Shown piece after piece: positions 24,143 through 32,720 of a DNA stretch of 64,000 nucleotides. The notes under the pieces are model-generated. The model ran no database searches and was not told the DNA's origin. It was given only the letters and a program-made list of their open reading frames with translations. Made by a program: the position numbers and the translations under genes. The stretch covers positions 186,001 through 250,000 of the forward strand of contig NZ_PJNH01000001.1 of NCBI RefSeq assembly GCF_002844535.1, read 5' to 3'. Every line of letters begins with the position of its first letter. Position 1 is the first letter of the stretch. Source of the DNA: Halalkalibacillus sediminis (GTDB lineage Bacteria; Bacillota; Bacilli; Bacillales; Alkalibacillaceae).

Positions 24143-24182
24143 GCTAATAAGCCAATGAGAAGATGTTTTAAATATTTTTTGT

Positions 24183-24206
24183 TATAATTATTATGAATTC
24201 GAGATA
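24183..24206 (+). promoter_or_regulatory. MhqR-like operator just after a -10 element
   Basis: TATAAT at 24183-24188 is followed by TATTATGAATTCGAGATA (24189-24206). The right half is identical to, and the left half differs at three bases from, the palindromic MhqR site TATCTCGAATTCGAGATA as I remember it from B. subtilis. Confidence 0.6.
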
Positions 24207-24224
24207 TTTTGTGGAGGGTTGTAA

Positions 24225-25202
24225 ATGGAAGGGTTAAAAGGAATACACCACGTAACAGCGATTACTAGCAGTGCTGAAAAAAACTATGAATTTTTTACCT
24301 ATGTATTAGGTATGAGATTGGTTAAGAAAACAGTGAACCAAGATGATATACAGACGTACCATTTGTTCTTTGCCGATGATGAAGGAAACCCTGGAACGGA
24401 TATGACTTTCTTCGATTTTCCAGGAATCCCAAAAGGTTCACACGGAACGAATGAAATATTCAGAACGGCTTTCCGAGTCCCATCCGATGAAGCACTTGAT
24501 TACTGGGTGAAACGTTTAGATCGTTTAGGAGTCGAACATAAGGGGATACAAGATCTTTTCGGAAAAAAAGTTTTACCCCTTGTTGACTTTGACGAACAGC
24601 AATTCCAGTTGATTTCTGATGAGAATGATCATGGAGTAAAAGCAGGAACTCCTTGGCAGGATGGCCCAGTGCCATTGGAATACGCAATTACGGGGCTAGG
24701 TCCACTCCATATTAGAGTTGATGAAGTGGACAACTTTAAAATGATTCTTGAAAAAATCTACAACTTTAAGGAAGTTGAGAAAGAGGGCTCATTTTATTTG
24801 TTCGAAGTTGGTGAAGGCGGTAACGGAGGCCAAATCGTAGTCGAGCATAACAAGTTATTACCTCAGGCAGTGCAAGGTTTTGGTACAGTTCACCATGCAG
24901 CATTTCGTGTGGAAGATGAGAAAGTATTGAAACAATGGCGAGACCGTTATGAACAAGTAAGACTTCCAAACTCAGGAATCGTCGATCGTTTCTTTTTCCA
25001 ATCATTATACGCAAGAGTCGCACCACAGATCTTAATTGAACTGGCGACAGATGGGCCTGGGTTCATGGGTGATGAATCTTATGAAACTCTTGGTGAAAAG
25101 TTATCATTACCACCATTCTTGGAATCAAAAAGAGAAGAAATTGAAAAGCAAGTTCGCCATTTTGATACCGTGCGAAGCGATAAGGAATTTAAGAAGGAGT
25201 AA
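24225..25202 (+). CDS. Ring-cleaving dioxygenase, MhqO/MhqA-like (VOC fold)
   Basis: 325 residues with two vicinal-oxygen-chelate modules. The likely metal ligands are His in GIHHVTAIT, His in GTVHHAAFRV and Glu in QILIELATDGPG. It resembles the hydroquinone/catechol dioxygenases of the MhqR regulon that clear quinone-like electrophiles. A GGAGGG precedes the ATG. The MhqR-like operator in its promoter supports this role. A second, single-domain VOC gene follows after 7 bases. Confidence 0.88.
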   Translation: MEGLKGIHHVTAITSSAEKNYEFFTYVLGMRLVKKTVNQDDIQTYHLFFADDEGNPGTDMTFFDFPGIPKGSHGTNEIFRTAFRVPSDEALDYWVKRLDRLGVEHKGIQDLFGKKVLPLVDFDEQQFQLISDENDHGVKAGTPWQDGPVPLEYAITGLGPLHIRVDEVDNFKMILEKIYNFKEVEKEGSFYLFEVGEGGNGGQIVVEHNKLLPQAVQGFGTVHHAAFRVEDEKVLKQWRDRYEQVRLPNSGIVDRFFFQSLYARVAPQILIELATDGPGFMGDESYETLGEKLSLPPFLESKREEIEKQVRHFDTVRSDKEFKKE

Positions 25203-25209
25203 TGGGGTA

Positions 25210-25623
25210 ATGAACGCTTGGAGTTATATGAGAATCGCAAGACCGACGAACAACCTCGAAAAAATGAGAAATTTTTATGTAGAGGTTTTAGATTTAGAAA
25301 AAATAGGTGAGTTCAATCACAACGGGTATCATGGACTGTTAATTGGTTTACCAGATCAAAAAGTTCATTTAGAACTACTGGAAAGTGAACATGACCTTGA
25401 AACGCGAGCTCCTTCTGAAGACCACTTGCTTGTCTTTTACTTTGAAACGAAAGAAGAAATAGTTCAAATCAAAGAAGAGCTAATGGCACATGGTTACAAA
25501 CCTGTGGAACCTTTGAATCCTTATTGGAGCGATAAAGGATATACGTTCGAAGATCCAGAAGGTTGGAGGATCGTATTTTGTATTGATATTCAAAGATATA
25601 AAGAAGGGGTTACTTTCAACTAA
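25210..25623 (+). CDS. VOC (glyoxalase-like) family protein
   Basis: 137 residues forming one VOC module: YMRIARPTNNLEKMRNFYVE at the start, YHGLLIGLPDQKVHLELLES in the middle and YTFEDPEGWRIVF at the end. The usual first His ligand is replaced by Arg in MRIARPT, so a canonical metal-dependent reaction is uncertain. ATG 25210 is preceded by GGAG and GGGG. Cotranscribed with the ring-cleaving dioxygenase; likely the same stress response. Confidence 0.85.
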   Translation: MNAWSYMRIARPTNNLEKMRNFYVEVLDLEKIGEFNHNGYHGLLIGLPDQKVHLELLESEHDLETRAPSEDHLLVFYFETKEEIVQIKEELMAHGYKPVEPLNPYWSDKGYTFEDPEGWRIVFCIDIQRYKEGVTFN

Positions 25624-25640
25624 ATAACACAATTACTTTT

Positions 25641-25675
25641 CGTCCTGATTCATTTTTGAATTGGGACGTTTTTTT
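25641..25675 (+). terminator. Rho-independent terminator
   Basis: CGTCCTGATTCA/TGAATTGGGACG stem with T loop and a run of seven T residues. Confidence 0.9.
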
Positions 25676-25777
25676 ATGGTTTTAATTTACATCCATGTGA
25701 ATATGGTAAAATTATGGTTAATAATATGAACTTAGATATCTTAGTAAAGAAAATTGGAGAGAGGATGTATAGACCTA

Positions 25778-26407
25778 GTGAAGCGTTTGATTATATTAAT
25801 CGTAACCTTTATTGCCGTTACTTTGATAAGTGTGGGTTGTTCAGACTTATATGACAAGGATAAACGTCCGACCATTTCAATGAATCCGGACTCTGAATAC
25901 ATAAAGACATTTGAAGATTTGAGTCTGGGTATCTTGTTTGATTTTGAGTTTTATTTGCCTGAAGCTGACCAAAGGTGGGTAAATCTTTGGGTTGAAAAGT
26001 ATGAGAATGGAAAAAAAGCTTCTGAACCTTTTGGACAGTTAACCTATGACCTTAGCCCGCAGGAAGAGAGCGAAGATCACTTAGGTTTTGGGATGATTAA
26101 TCCAAACTCTGAAGATACTTCTTTGTTTCTCTATGGTCCTGGGGTAAAATCCCATTCTTCCATAACTGATACAAATATAAATAATGAAACTGGAAAGGCA
26201 ACTTCTTGGGGTTACGCTTTGGGGGATGAGGAGGAGCTCAAATTAAACTTAGGTGAACCTACAATACTAGCTACATATAGAAAATCTAAAGATGGTTCTA
26301 TCAGTACAGTTGATCTAAAAGATGAAGAATCAATAGAAAACATGATCAGTGAAAACGAGTTTGTTCTTTTACTCAAGATTGAGGTAACCGAAGAAAAGAA
26401 TGAATAG
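25778..26407 (+). CDS. Predicted lipoprotein of unknown function
   Basis: About 209 residues with a hydrophobic signal segment and lipobox LISVGC, then an acidic beta-rich body without known motifs. The start is uncertain. GTG 25778 gives a normal lipoprotein signal peptide but lies 14 bases from the GGAGAGAGG. An ATG at 25764 is well placed for that site but is in another frame and stops after about 30 codons. A TTG at 25754 is also in frame. Confidence 0.65.
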   Translation: MKRLIILIVTFIAVTLISVGCSDLYDKDKRPTISMNPDSEYIKTFEDLSLGILFDFEFYLPEADQRWVNLWVEKYENGKKASEPFGQLTYDLSPQEESEDHLGFGMINPNSEDTSLFLYGPGVKSHSSITDTNINNETGKATSWGYALGDEEELKLNLGEPTILATYRKSKDGSISTVDLKDEESIENMISENEFVLLLKIEVTEEKNE

Positions 26408-26416
26408 GTCCTATCA

Positions 26417-26451
26417 AAAACAATCTCCGAGAAAATCCCGGAGATTGTTTT
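26417..26451. terminator. Bidirectional terminator
   Basis: Stem AAAACAATCTCCG/CGGAGATTGTTTT. Shared by the lipoprotein gene (+) and the SDR gene (-). Confidence 0.88.
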
Positions 26452-26460
26452 AGTTAGCTA

Positions 26461-27183
26461 TTAAAATGGATTCGTCGCCCACTGCAGTGATTGTTTGATA
26501 AAAATCCGTTGATCCAACTTCAATTGTGCAATCATGAACTCAGCCAAATCTTCTGGCTGCATGTATTTATCTGCATTCTTTTCATTTAATTGTTCACCAA
26601 ATGCGAGTTCCGTCGCGACGAGACTAGGGTTCATTGTGAAAACACGGATGTTATTTTTTCTGACCTCTTGCATTAAGGCTTCCATCATTCCTTGCACAGC
26701 AAATTTAGAACCACTATATGCTGACGCTCCCGCAGTGGCTTTCAAGCCGTTACTAGAAGAGATGTTTATGATGTCTCCCTGATCTTTTTCAATCATGTGG
26801 GGAAGAACGGCTCTCGTTACATGATAGGTACCAAATACATTCACTTCAAAAGCACGCTTCCATTCTGCAGGATCAGCATCTAACATCGTTCCTTTCGATC
26901 CGATTCCTGCGTTATTGATTAGAATATCAGCAGGGCCAACTTTATTTTTCAAATCCAGGATCGCCTGTTCAACGGCAGTTAGGTCTGAAATATCTACTGG
27001 TTCAAAAGCGACGTTCACACCATAGCTCTCAACTTCTTTTGCCACTGCTTGAAGGTTACTTTCAGTTCTTGCAATCAGGGCTAAATGTACACCTTCTTTT
27101 GCTAATGAGAGGGCGGTAGCTTTGCCGATTCCACTACCTGCCCCAGTGACATACGCAACTTTTCCTTTAATTTCTTGTGCCAT
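26461..27183 (-). CDS. SDR-family oxidoreductase (3-ketoacyl-ACP reductase-like)
   Basis: 240-residue short-chain dehydrogenase. Cofactor motif YVTGAGSGIGKATALSLA, then ADILINNAGIG, catalytic Ser in INISSSNG and YxxxK in AYSGSKFAVQG. LIARTESN after the second strand suggests NADP preference (Arg). Its ribosome binding site is GGAAGGATG. It follows the beta-propeller gene by 19 bases, so the two are cotranscribed. FabG-like by sequence but far from fatty acid genes; substrate unknown. Confidence 0.88.
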   Translation of the reverse strand: MAQEIKGKVAYVTGAGSGIGKATALSLAKEGVHLALIARTESNLQAVAKEVESYGVNVAFEPVDISDLTAVEQAILDLKNKVGPADILINNAGIGSKGTMLDADPAEWKRAFEVNVFGTYHVTRAVLPHMIEKDQGDIINISSSNGLKATAGASAYSGSKFAVQGMMEALMQEVRKNNIRVFTMNPSLVATELAFGEQLNEKNADKYMQPEDLAEFMIAQLKLDQRIFIKQSLQWATNPF

Positions 27184-27202
27184 TTTTTCATCCTTCCTTC
27201 AA

Positions 27203-28120
27203 TTATTTAGATAAATAAGCAATGCCGTCTGGATGGATTCCAACCTCAATCCTTTCAGTTTCTTTTAAGGTTTCCATATCAATAATTGAAATATCGTTGG
27301 TTTTATTATTAGCAACATAAGCGAATTTTCCGTCAGGTCGGAATACGATTCCACCAGCCCAGATGCCGACAGGAATGCGTTTAATTTCCCACGGCCTAAC
27401 TTGTCCATTAATTTTCTGTTCAGTTAAAATCACTGAGATATCAGCTGAATAGCGGTTAGCGGTCAAAGCATATTTACCATCAGGAGAAAATACCAAACGA
27501 ACTGGGCATGCACCGATTTTTCTTTTAAACAAAACCTCATAGTTTTCGCGATCGATTACAAATAGGGTATCTTCATCTTGGTTCGCTACATATATATGCT
27601 TCCCGTTTGGATGTACAGCTAATCCTTCAGGCCCTTTCCCTACAGGGAAATGATTCACGACTGATTCACTCTCAACATCAATTTCTGTGACATTATCACT
27701 TCCGATATTAGGAACATAAACAGTCTTGCCGTCTGGTGAGAAGGAGATCATATGAGAATGCTTCTGGTGAGTAGGAAATACATTTTCAATTTCATCAGTT
27801 TCTGTATCAATCAGAAAGATTTTACTTGTAAAAGTTGAAGCTAGATATAGTTTCTTACCATCATTCGTAAGCTCCACCCCATGAGGAAATTTGAAATCTA
27901 CATGTTCGATCGTTTTAATGATTTGAAAAGAATCATTATCCATGACATCTAATTTATTTCCTAGAGAACAAGCGATATAAGTTTTCTTAGCATCTTTTGA
28001 AACGACTATCTCGTGAGGGTTGTGCGATGTTTCGACTGTTTGGACGACTTTCTTACTTTCCATATCGACGATAGAAAGCGTATCTTCGTCTTTATTAAGT
28101 ACAATTAAATGGTTAGACAT
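27203..28120 (-). CDS. YncE/YVTN-type seven-bladed beta-propeller protein
   Basis: 305 residues with about seven repeats of the YVTN type, for example GKTVYVPNIGSDNVTEID, GKHIYVANQDEDTLFVID and GKFAYVANNKTNDISIID. No signal peptide, so it is cytoplasmic, unlike the exported YncE proteins. It has an AGGAGGT ribosome binding site and is cotranscribed with the SDR oxidoreductase. It may act as a binding scaffold; ligand unknown. Confidence 0.85.
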   Translation of the reverse strand: MSNHLIVLNKDEDTLSIVDMESKKVVQTVETSHNPHEIVVSKDAKKTYIACSLGNKLDVMDNDSFQIIKTIEHVDFKFPHGVELTNDGKKLYLASTFTSKIFLIDTETDEIENVFPTHQKHSHMISFSPDGKTVYVPNIGSDNVTEIDVESESVVNHFPVGKGPEGLAVHPNGKHIYVANQDEDTLFVIDRENYEVLFKRKIGACPVRLVFSPDGKYALTANRYSADISVILTEQKINGQVRPWEIKRIPVGIWAGGIVFRPDGKFAYVANNKTNDISIIDMETLKETERIEVGIHPDGIAYLSK

Positions 28121-28208
28121 GAACAGACCTCCTAATTATTTCGAATCACGAATTTATTTTAACACTCTAATATTTTAATTTGGTAATGATATGGTTGAAT
28201 ACATTCAT

Positions 28209-28922
28209 TTAAAAGAGCTTGCGTTGAAATTTTGATACCAACAAATATATAAGTAAGAAGATTAGAATTGCTACTATCTCTAGTGATAAGATATACCAAG
28301 GATAAGGCCCGAGATAGTCGATGATACTTGAATTACTAGGTTTGTGAGCCAGGAACATATAATTAGATCCAAGTTGTTGGTTTATGATGAAAATGATGGT
28401 TGCTAATAAATTAAGAAACACAAATGAGCGAATGACAGATGAAAAAGTAAGTAAGAACTTTTCAACCCATAACATATAGAAACATGAAAGTATGATGGCT
28501 ATGTGTGCAATAAAAAACTGAAAGAACCGTAAATGAGGGTAACCGAAGAATAGTTCTGGTGTTATGATTGCGATGACTGCTCCAGCCATACTTATGAAAA
28601 AGCACACTTCGAATACACGATAATTTTTGGAAATCAGCATGAACACACATAAGTATATGGATAAAGAACAAAGCTGAAGTGGTAGGTTGATACTTACATC
28701 CCAGCGACCATTCCAAAGAAACCAAAGGTGAAAAGTGATCTCGCTTATAAGTAAAAGGAAAACAAGAAAAACGGTCACGATTTTTTTATAAGAGTGAAGT
28801 TGATGGCGGAGTTTATATAAAACTGCAATGGAAAGAAACATAAAAGCAATCGCCAATATATGTGTCATGGAGAAAGTTTGAAATGGATACATATCACGTT
28901 CAAAACCAATAATCTCGGTCAT
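28209..28922 (-). CDS. TIGR02206/YwaF-family integral membrane protein
   Basis: 237 residues with about seven transmembrane helices. Recognisable blocks are HLWFLWNGRWDVSINLPLQL, CSLSIYLCVFMLI and TPELFFGYPHLRFFQFFIAH, which match the YwaF family as I remember it. Function unknown. ATG 28922 is 7 bases from AAGGAG; a TTG two codons earlier is too close. Divergent from the FAD oxidoreductase gene. Confidence 0.82.
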   Translation of the reverse strand: MTEIIGFERDMYPFQTFSMTHILAIAFMFLSIAVLYKLRHQLHSYKKIVTVFLVFLLLISEITFHLWFLWNGRWDVSINLPLQLCSLSIYLCVFMLISKNYRVFEVCFFISMAGAVIAIITPELFFGYPHLRFFQFFIAHIAIILSCFYMLWVEKFLLTFSSVIRSFVFLNLLATIIFIINQQLGSNYMFLAHKPSNSSIIDYLGPYPWYILSLEIVAILIFLLIYLLVSKFQRKLF

Positions 28923-29100
28923 TTTCAAGCTCCTTCCTATACTAACTGTACCATAATATTTTTCGCATGATGAAGCTTGTATTGGTAGACTTTAAATGGG
29001 GTTTGTTTAGAACTTTAGAATGTATAACATTGTTAATGGATAATAGTATGTGAAAAATTTTGGGCGTCAAGCCAAGCTTTTCTAAAAAGGAGTACAATTC

Positions 29101-30195
29101 ATGAAACCATATATCATAGTCGGAGCAGGAATACTGGGGGCTTCTACAGCCTTCCATCTCGCTGAAAAAGGTCATCAAGTCATTTTAATTGATAAAAAGG
29201 ACGTTGGCGAAGCGACAAGAGCTTCTGCCGGTATCATCAGCCCATGGCTTTCACAAAAACAAAATCCAGAATTGTACGATGTAATTCGATTAGGTGCATC
29301 TTACTATCCTCAACTGATCGGTCGACTAAAGGAAATCGGAATCAATCATTTAGGCTACGACCAAGTTGGTTCATACCATTTACACAAGAGTCATGACAAA
29401 TTAGAAAAAATGATGGAAGATGCAAAAGATAGAAGGACAGCAGCTCCCGAAATTGGTAAAGTTTCTCTCGTGAAAGGAGAAAGCATCTCAAAATCCGTGC
29501 CAGTTGTGGGGGACCGGATGGGTGCAGTCTTCATTGAGGGAGGAGCTAAAGTCAATAGCGAAATCTTTCGCAATGCATTGATAGAAGGTGCCAAATACCA
29601 TGGTGCAGAAATTATAGAAGGACAAGCTGAATTGAAGCGTAACGATTTGCCACGAGTCCATGTTAATGATCAAACCCTTGAAGCTGAAAAAGTGATTGTC
29701 ACAACTGGTGCTTGGGCAAATTCATTATTAAAAGAAGTAGGTATCAATTTTAATGTCTATTCGACAAAAACACAGACAATTAAACTTCGCTTACCTGAAG
29801 CAGATACTTCAAAGTGGCCTGTTGTAATGTTACCGAACAACAAATATATAGTAGGCTTCAATAATCATGAGGTATTAGTTGGCGCTGAGCACCATGAAAA
29901 TCACGATTTTGAAAGTTTTCAATCTGCTTCTGCTGTATTCGATCTTTTAAAAGTTGCTTTTAAATTTGCACCAGGGTTGAAGGAAGCTGAAATAATCGAA
30001 TCTAGAGTAGGGTTCAGACCAATAGGTGAAAAAAATCATCCGGTTTTCGGAAAACATCCGACAAATGAAAAGTTAATTATAGCAAACGGTCTTGGAGCCT
30101 CCGGTATGACAAGTGGTCCTTTTTTAGGTTTAGAAATTGCCAAAATTGCATTGAACGAGGAAACACATTTGGATCAAACTATTTATCAATATTAA
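29101..30195 (+). CDS. FAD-dependent amino-acid oxidase/dehydrogenase family (DadA/YurR-like)
   Basis: 364 residues of the DAO fold. The dinucleotide motif is IIVGAGILGASTAFHLAEKG at the extreme N-terminus, followed by ATRASAGIISPWLSQKQNP and the C-terminal ANGLGASGMTSGPFLG FAD loop. It oxidises glycine or D-amino-acid type substrates by family; the specific one is unknown. AAAGGAG precedes the ATG. The amidase gene starts 30 bases after the stop, so the pair may process an amide and then its amine. Confidence 0.88.
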   Translation: MKPYIIVGAGILGASTAFHLAEKGHQVILIDKKDVGEATRASAGIISPWLSQKQNPELYDVIRLGASYYPQLIGRLKEIGINHLGYDQVGSYHLHKSHDKLEKMMEDAKDRRTAAPEIGKVSLVKGESISKSVPVVGDRMGAVFIEGGAKVNSEIFRNALIEGAKYHGAEIIEGQAELKRNDLPRVHVNDQTLEAEKVIVTTGAWANSLLKEVGINFNVYSTKTQTIKLRLPEADTSKWPVVMLPNNKYIVGFNNHEVLVGAEHHENHDFESFQSASAVFDLLKVAFKFAPGLKEAEIIESRVGFRPIGEKNHPVFGKHPTNEKLIIANGLGASGMTSGPFLGLEIAKIALNEETHLDQTIYQY

Positions 30196-30225
30196 TTAGA
30201 AGAATTATTGAAAGGATTTGAATGT

Positions 30226-31635
30226 ATGTCAAACCTACAAGCGTTACAACACATTGATGCAACAAGACAAAAAGAGTTAATTGATAGACGAGAGATCTCT
30301 TCATTAGAGTTGACTCGATATTATATCGAACAAATTGAAAAGAAAAATCAAAATTTGAATGCTGTCGTGTATGAAATGTTCGATGAGGCACTCCATCAGG
30401 TGAAGGAAGGGAAAATATTCGACGGTCCTTTTTCAGGTATGCCTTTCCTTATAAAAGATTTGAATTCGATTAAAGGACATCCAGCTACCAGTGGATCCGA
30501 AATGTTACAAAATTTCACACCTACTCAGGATGATGAAATTGTTCGTAGATTTCGAGAGGCTGGCCTCGTTTTTCTAGGAAAAACGAATACCACAGAATTC
30601 GGTTTTTTACCTACAACAGAGCCTACCCTTTTCGGTCCAACAAGGAACCCATGGAACACGACGTTATCAGCTGGTGGATCAAGTGGTGGGGCAGCTGCAG
30701 CAGTGGCATCAGGGATGATTCCGTTCGCACATGCAAGTGATGGGGGAGGCTCAATTAGAATTCCTGCTTCCGCCTGCGGGCTTTTTGGATTCAAGCCATC
30801 TCGTGGGGTACTACCATACTCTATGTATATGAATCATTTGTCAGTTAACCATGCTGTTACGCGTTCAGTAAGGGATAGTGCAGGTTTACTTGATGTATTG
30901 AAGGGTGGGACTTCGTATGAACTATATCCCACACTTGATCAAAGTTCCAGTTTCTCTTCATCCCTTGAAAAGCCTACTCAGAAATTACGAATAGCATATT
31001 CTTCAGATTTCGGTGGTCAGGTAGAAATCGATCAGGATACTCGTCAAGCTCTGAATCAGACCGTTCAATTATTGAGGGGATTAGGCCATGAAGTTGTGGA
31101 AATGGATCCTCCTATTGATTTCTCAAACTTTACAAAACACTTTATGAATATCTGGTTGGCTGCGGGCTCCGTTATCATCGACCACCTCGGAAAGGCGAGT
31201 GGAGAAGAGCCCTCAGAAAAAAACCTAGAGCCATTGTCATTTAACGTTTTGAAGGAAGGGGAAAAGCTCACAGCGTTCACATATGAGGAGTCAAGAGTAC
31301 TTATTCAATTAGAAGTTCAAAAATATCTATCTATGTTTCGAGAATTCGATGTTTTGCTTTCACCCGTCATGAATACCACACCGAAAACTTTAGGTTCTTT
31401 TCAATCTGATGACATTCATTCGATGCACACTACTATGATGGAATATTGTAGTTTCACTCAAATTGCGAACGTATCAGGACAACCTTCTATGAGTGTACCA
31501 CTTCATTGGACGGATGAAGGACTGCCGGTGGGTATGCAGTTTACTGGCCAAATAGGTGATGATGCTGATTTATTCAAACTAGCCAGTCAACTAGAGAATG
31601 CACAACCTTGGTTCCATCAATATAAGGCACTATAG
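30226..31635 (+). CDS. Amidase (amidase signature family)
   Basis: 469-residue amidase-signature enzyme with a Ser-cisSer-Lys triad. The Lys is in [11 protein letters not shown], the cis-Ser in [16 protein letters not shown] and the nucleophilic Ser in [18 protein letters not shown]. It is not next to gatB or gatC, so it is not the Glu-tRNA amidotransferase. ATG 30226 follows AAAGGATTTGA; an upstream in-frame TTG overlaps that site. Probably cotranscribed with the FAD oxidoreductase. Substrate unknown. Confidence 0.92.
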   Translation: MSNLQALQHIDATRQKELIDRREISSLELTRYYIEQIEKKNQNLNAVVYEMFDEALHQVKEGKIFDGPFSGMPFLIKDLNSIKGHPATSGSEMLQNFTPTQDDEIVRRFREAGLVFLGKTNTTEFGFLPTTEPTLFGPTRNPWNTTLSAGGSSGGAAAAVASGMIPFAHASDGGGSIRIPASACGLFGFKPSRGVLPYSMYMNHLSVNHAVTRSVRDSAGLLDVLKGGTSYELYPTLDQSSSFSSSLEKPTQKLRIAYSSDFGGQVEIDQDTRQALNQTVQLLRGLGHEVVEMDPPIDFSNFTKHFMNIWLAAGSVIIDHLGKASGEEPSEKNLEPLSFNVLKEGEKLTAFTYEESRVLIQLEVQKYLSMFREFDVLLSPVMNTTPKTLGSFQSDDIHSMHTTMMEYCSFTQIANVSGQPSMSVPLHWTDEGLPVGMQFTGQIGDDADLFKLASQLENAQPWFHQYKAL

Positions 31636-31697
31636 AAGTATTAAACGAATTCTATTAATCTATCTTCTTTTAAATGAAGTTACATGATTGTAACCTG

Positions 31698-31725
31698 CGT
31701 AAATTCTTCTTAACCTCACTGTAAC
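31698..31725 (+). promoter_or_regulatory. WalR-like direct repeats before the LysM-3D gene
   Basis: CGTAAA, CTTAAC and TGTAAC recur at an exact 11-base pitch (31698, 31709, 31720), as in the WalR site TGTWAH-N5-TGTWAH. A further TGTAAC is at 31689. YocH, the B. subtilis relative of the gene, is a WalR target. Match quality is 5/6, 4/6 and 6/6. Confidence 0.45.
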
Positions 31726-31785
31726 CCAAAATGGTAGATTCATATGTTAAGCTACGCTTGTACCATTTAAAAGGAGGAATGCAAC

Positions 31786-32583
31786 ATGAAAAAAGTCGCT
31801 GTATCACTTGCGACAGGCATAGTACTTGCAGGAGCGGGTGCTTACTCTGCAGCAGCAGACGGAAGTCACGAAGTCAAAAGCGGAGACACTCTATGGGGGA
31901 TTTCCCAAGAACACAACACTTCAGTTGATGAAATAAAAGATATAAACAACTTAGATTCAAACTTAATTCTCCCTGGAGATTCTATAAAGTTATCAGGAAG
32001 CACCAACACTGAAGGGACTTACAAAGTCCAATCAGGAGATACTCTTTGGGGAATTTCCCAAGAACAAGGTGTACAAGTTAACCAACTTAAACAATGGAAC
32101 GATTTACAATCTGATCTAATCTTAGTTGGTCAGGAACTAGCTCTTGACGGTCAATATACTGCAGAGACAGCAAACCAAAGCACTTCAAATAACGAAGCTA
32201 CTGAATCAAGTCAATCTGAACAAGCAGCTGATGAATCAGCATCTGCTTCTGAGTCTAACGTTGAACAAGCTTCCCAAGAAGTAGCGGGAGAAACTTTCAC
32301 CGTATCAGCAACAGCTTATACTGCTGATTGTGCAGGATGTTCAGGCATAACTGCTAATGGAACGAACTTGAACGAAAATCCAAATGCAAAAGTAATTGCA
32401 GTAGATCCAAATGTTATTCCATTAGGCACTAAAGTATATGTTGAAGGTTATGGTGAAGCTATCGCAGCTGACACTGGCGGAGCAATCAAAGGTAACAAAA
32501 TTGATTTACACGTACCAACAAAAGCAGAGGCTTTTGACTGGGGCGTACGAAACGTAGAAATCACAATCTTAGATGAACAATAA
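31786..32583 (+). CDS. Secreted LysM-3D peptidoglycan-binding hydrolase (YocH-like)
   Basis: 265 residues. A signal peptide (cleavage near AYSAAA-DG) is followed by two LysM domains with near-identical starts (VKSGDTLWGISQEHN at about 30 and VQSGDTLWGISQEQG at about 80), then a Ser/Glu/Gln-rich linker (130-165). The C-terminal 3D domain shows VSATAYTADCAGCSG, VIAVDPNVIPLGTKVYVEGY, AADTGGAIKGNKIDL and the closing FDWGVRNVEITI. The three Asp that name the domain are present. Likely a lytic cell-wall enzyme under WalRK control. Confidence 0.94.
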   Translation: MKKVAVSLATGIVLAGAGAYSAAADGSHEVKSGDTLWGISQEHNTSVDEIKDINNLDSNLILPGDSIKLSGSTNTEGTYKVQSGDTLWGISQEQGVQVNQLKQWNDLQSDLILVGQELALDGQYTAETANQSTSNNEATESSQSEQAADESASASESNVEQASQEVAGETFTVSATAYTADCAGCSGITANGTNLNENPNAKVIAVDPNVIPLGTKVYVEGYGEAIAADTGGAIKGNKIDLHVPTKAEAFDWGVRNVEITILDEQ

Positions 32584-32597
32584 AATAAGATGAATTG

Positions 32598-32633
32598 AAA
32601 GCTATAAGGCCAATAGGCTTTATAGCTTTTTTT
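32598..32633 (+). terminator. Rho-independent terminator
   Basis: AAAGCTATAAGGCC/GGCTTTATAGCTTT stem with an AATA loop and a long T run. Confidence 0.9.
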
Positions 32634-32720
32634 ATGTTTGATTTAGTTACTACCCGAGTAATATCGAGTATGATAAGATGTGAATGGAATAATAATTGTA
32701 GACATTGAGAGGAAACTGAA

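Noticed and set aside
31678-31694. GTTACATGATTGTAAC palindrome as a separate operator
   Set aside because: Short inverted repeat, possibly by chance within an A/T-rich leader. The 11-base-pitch repeats explain the region better.
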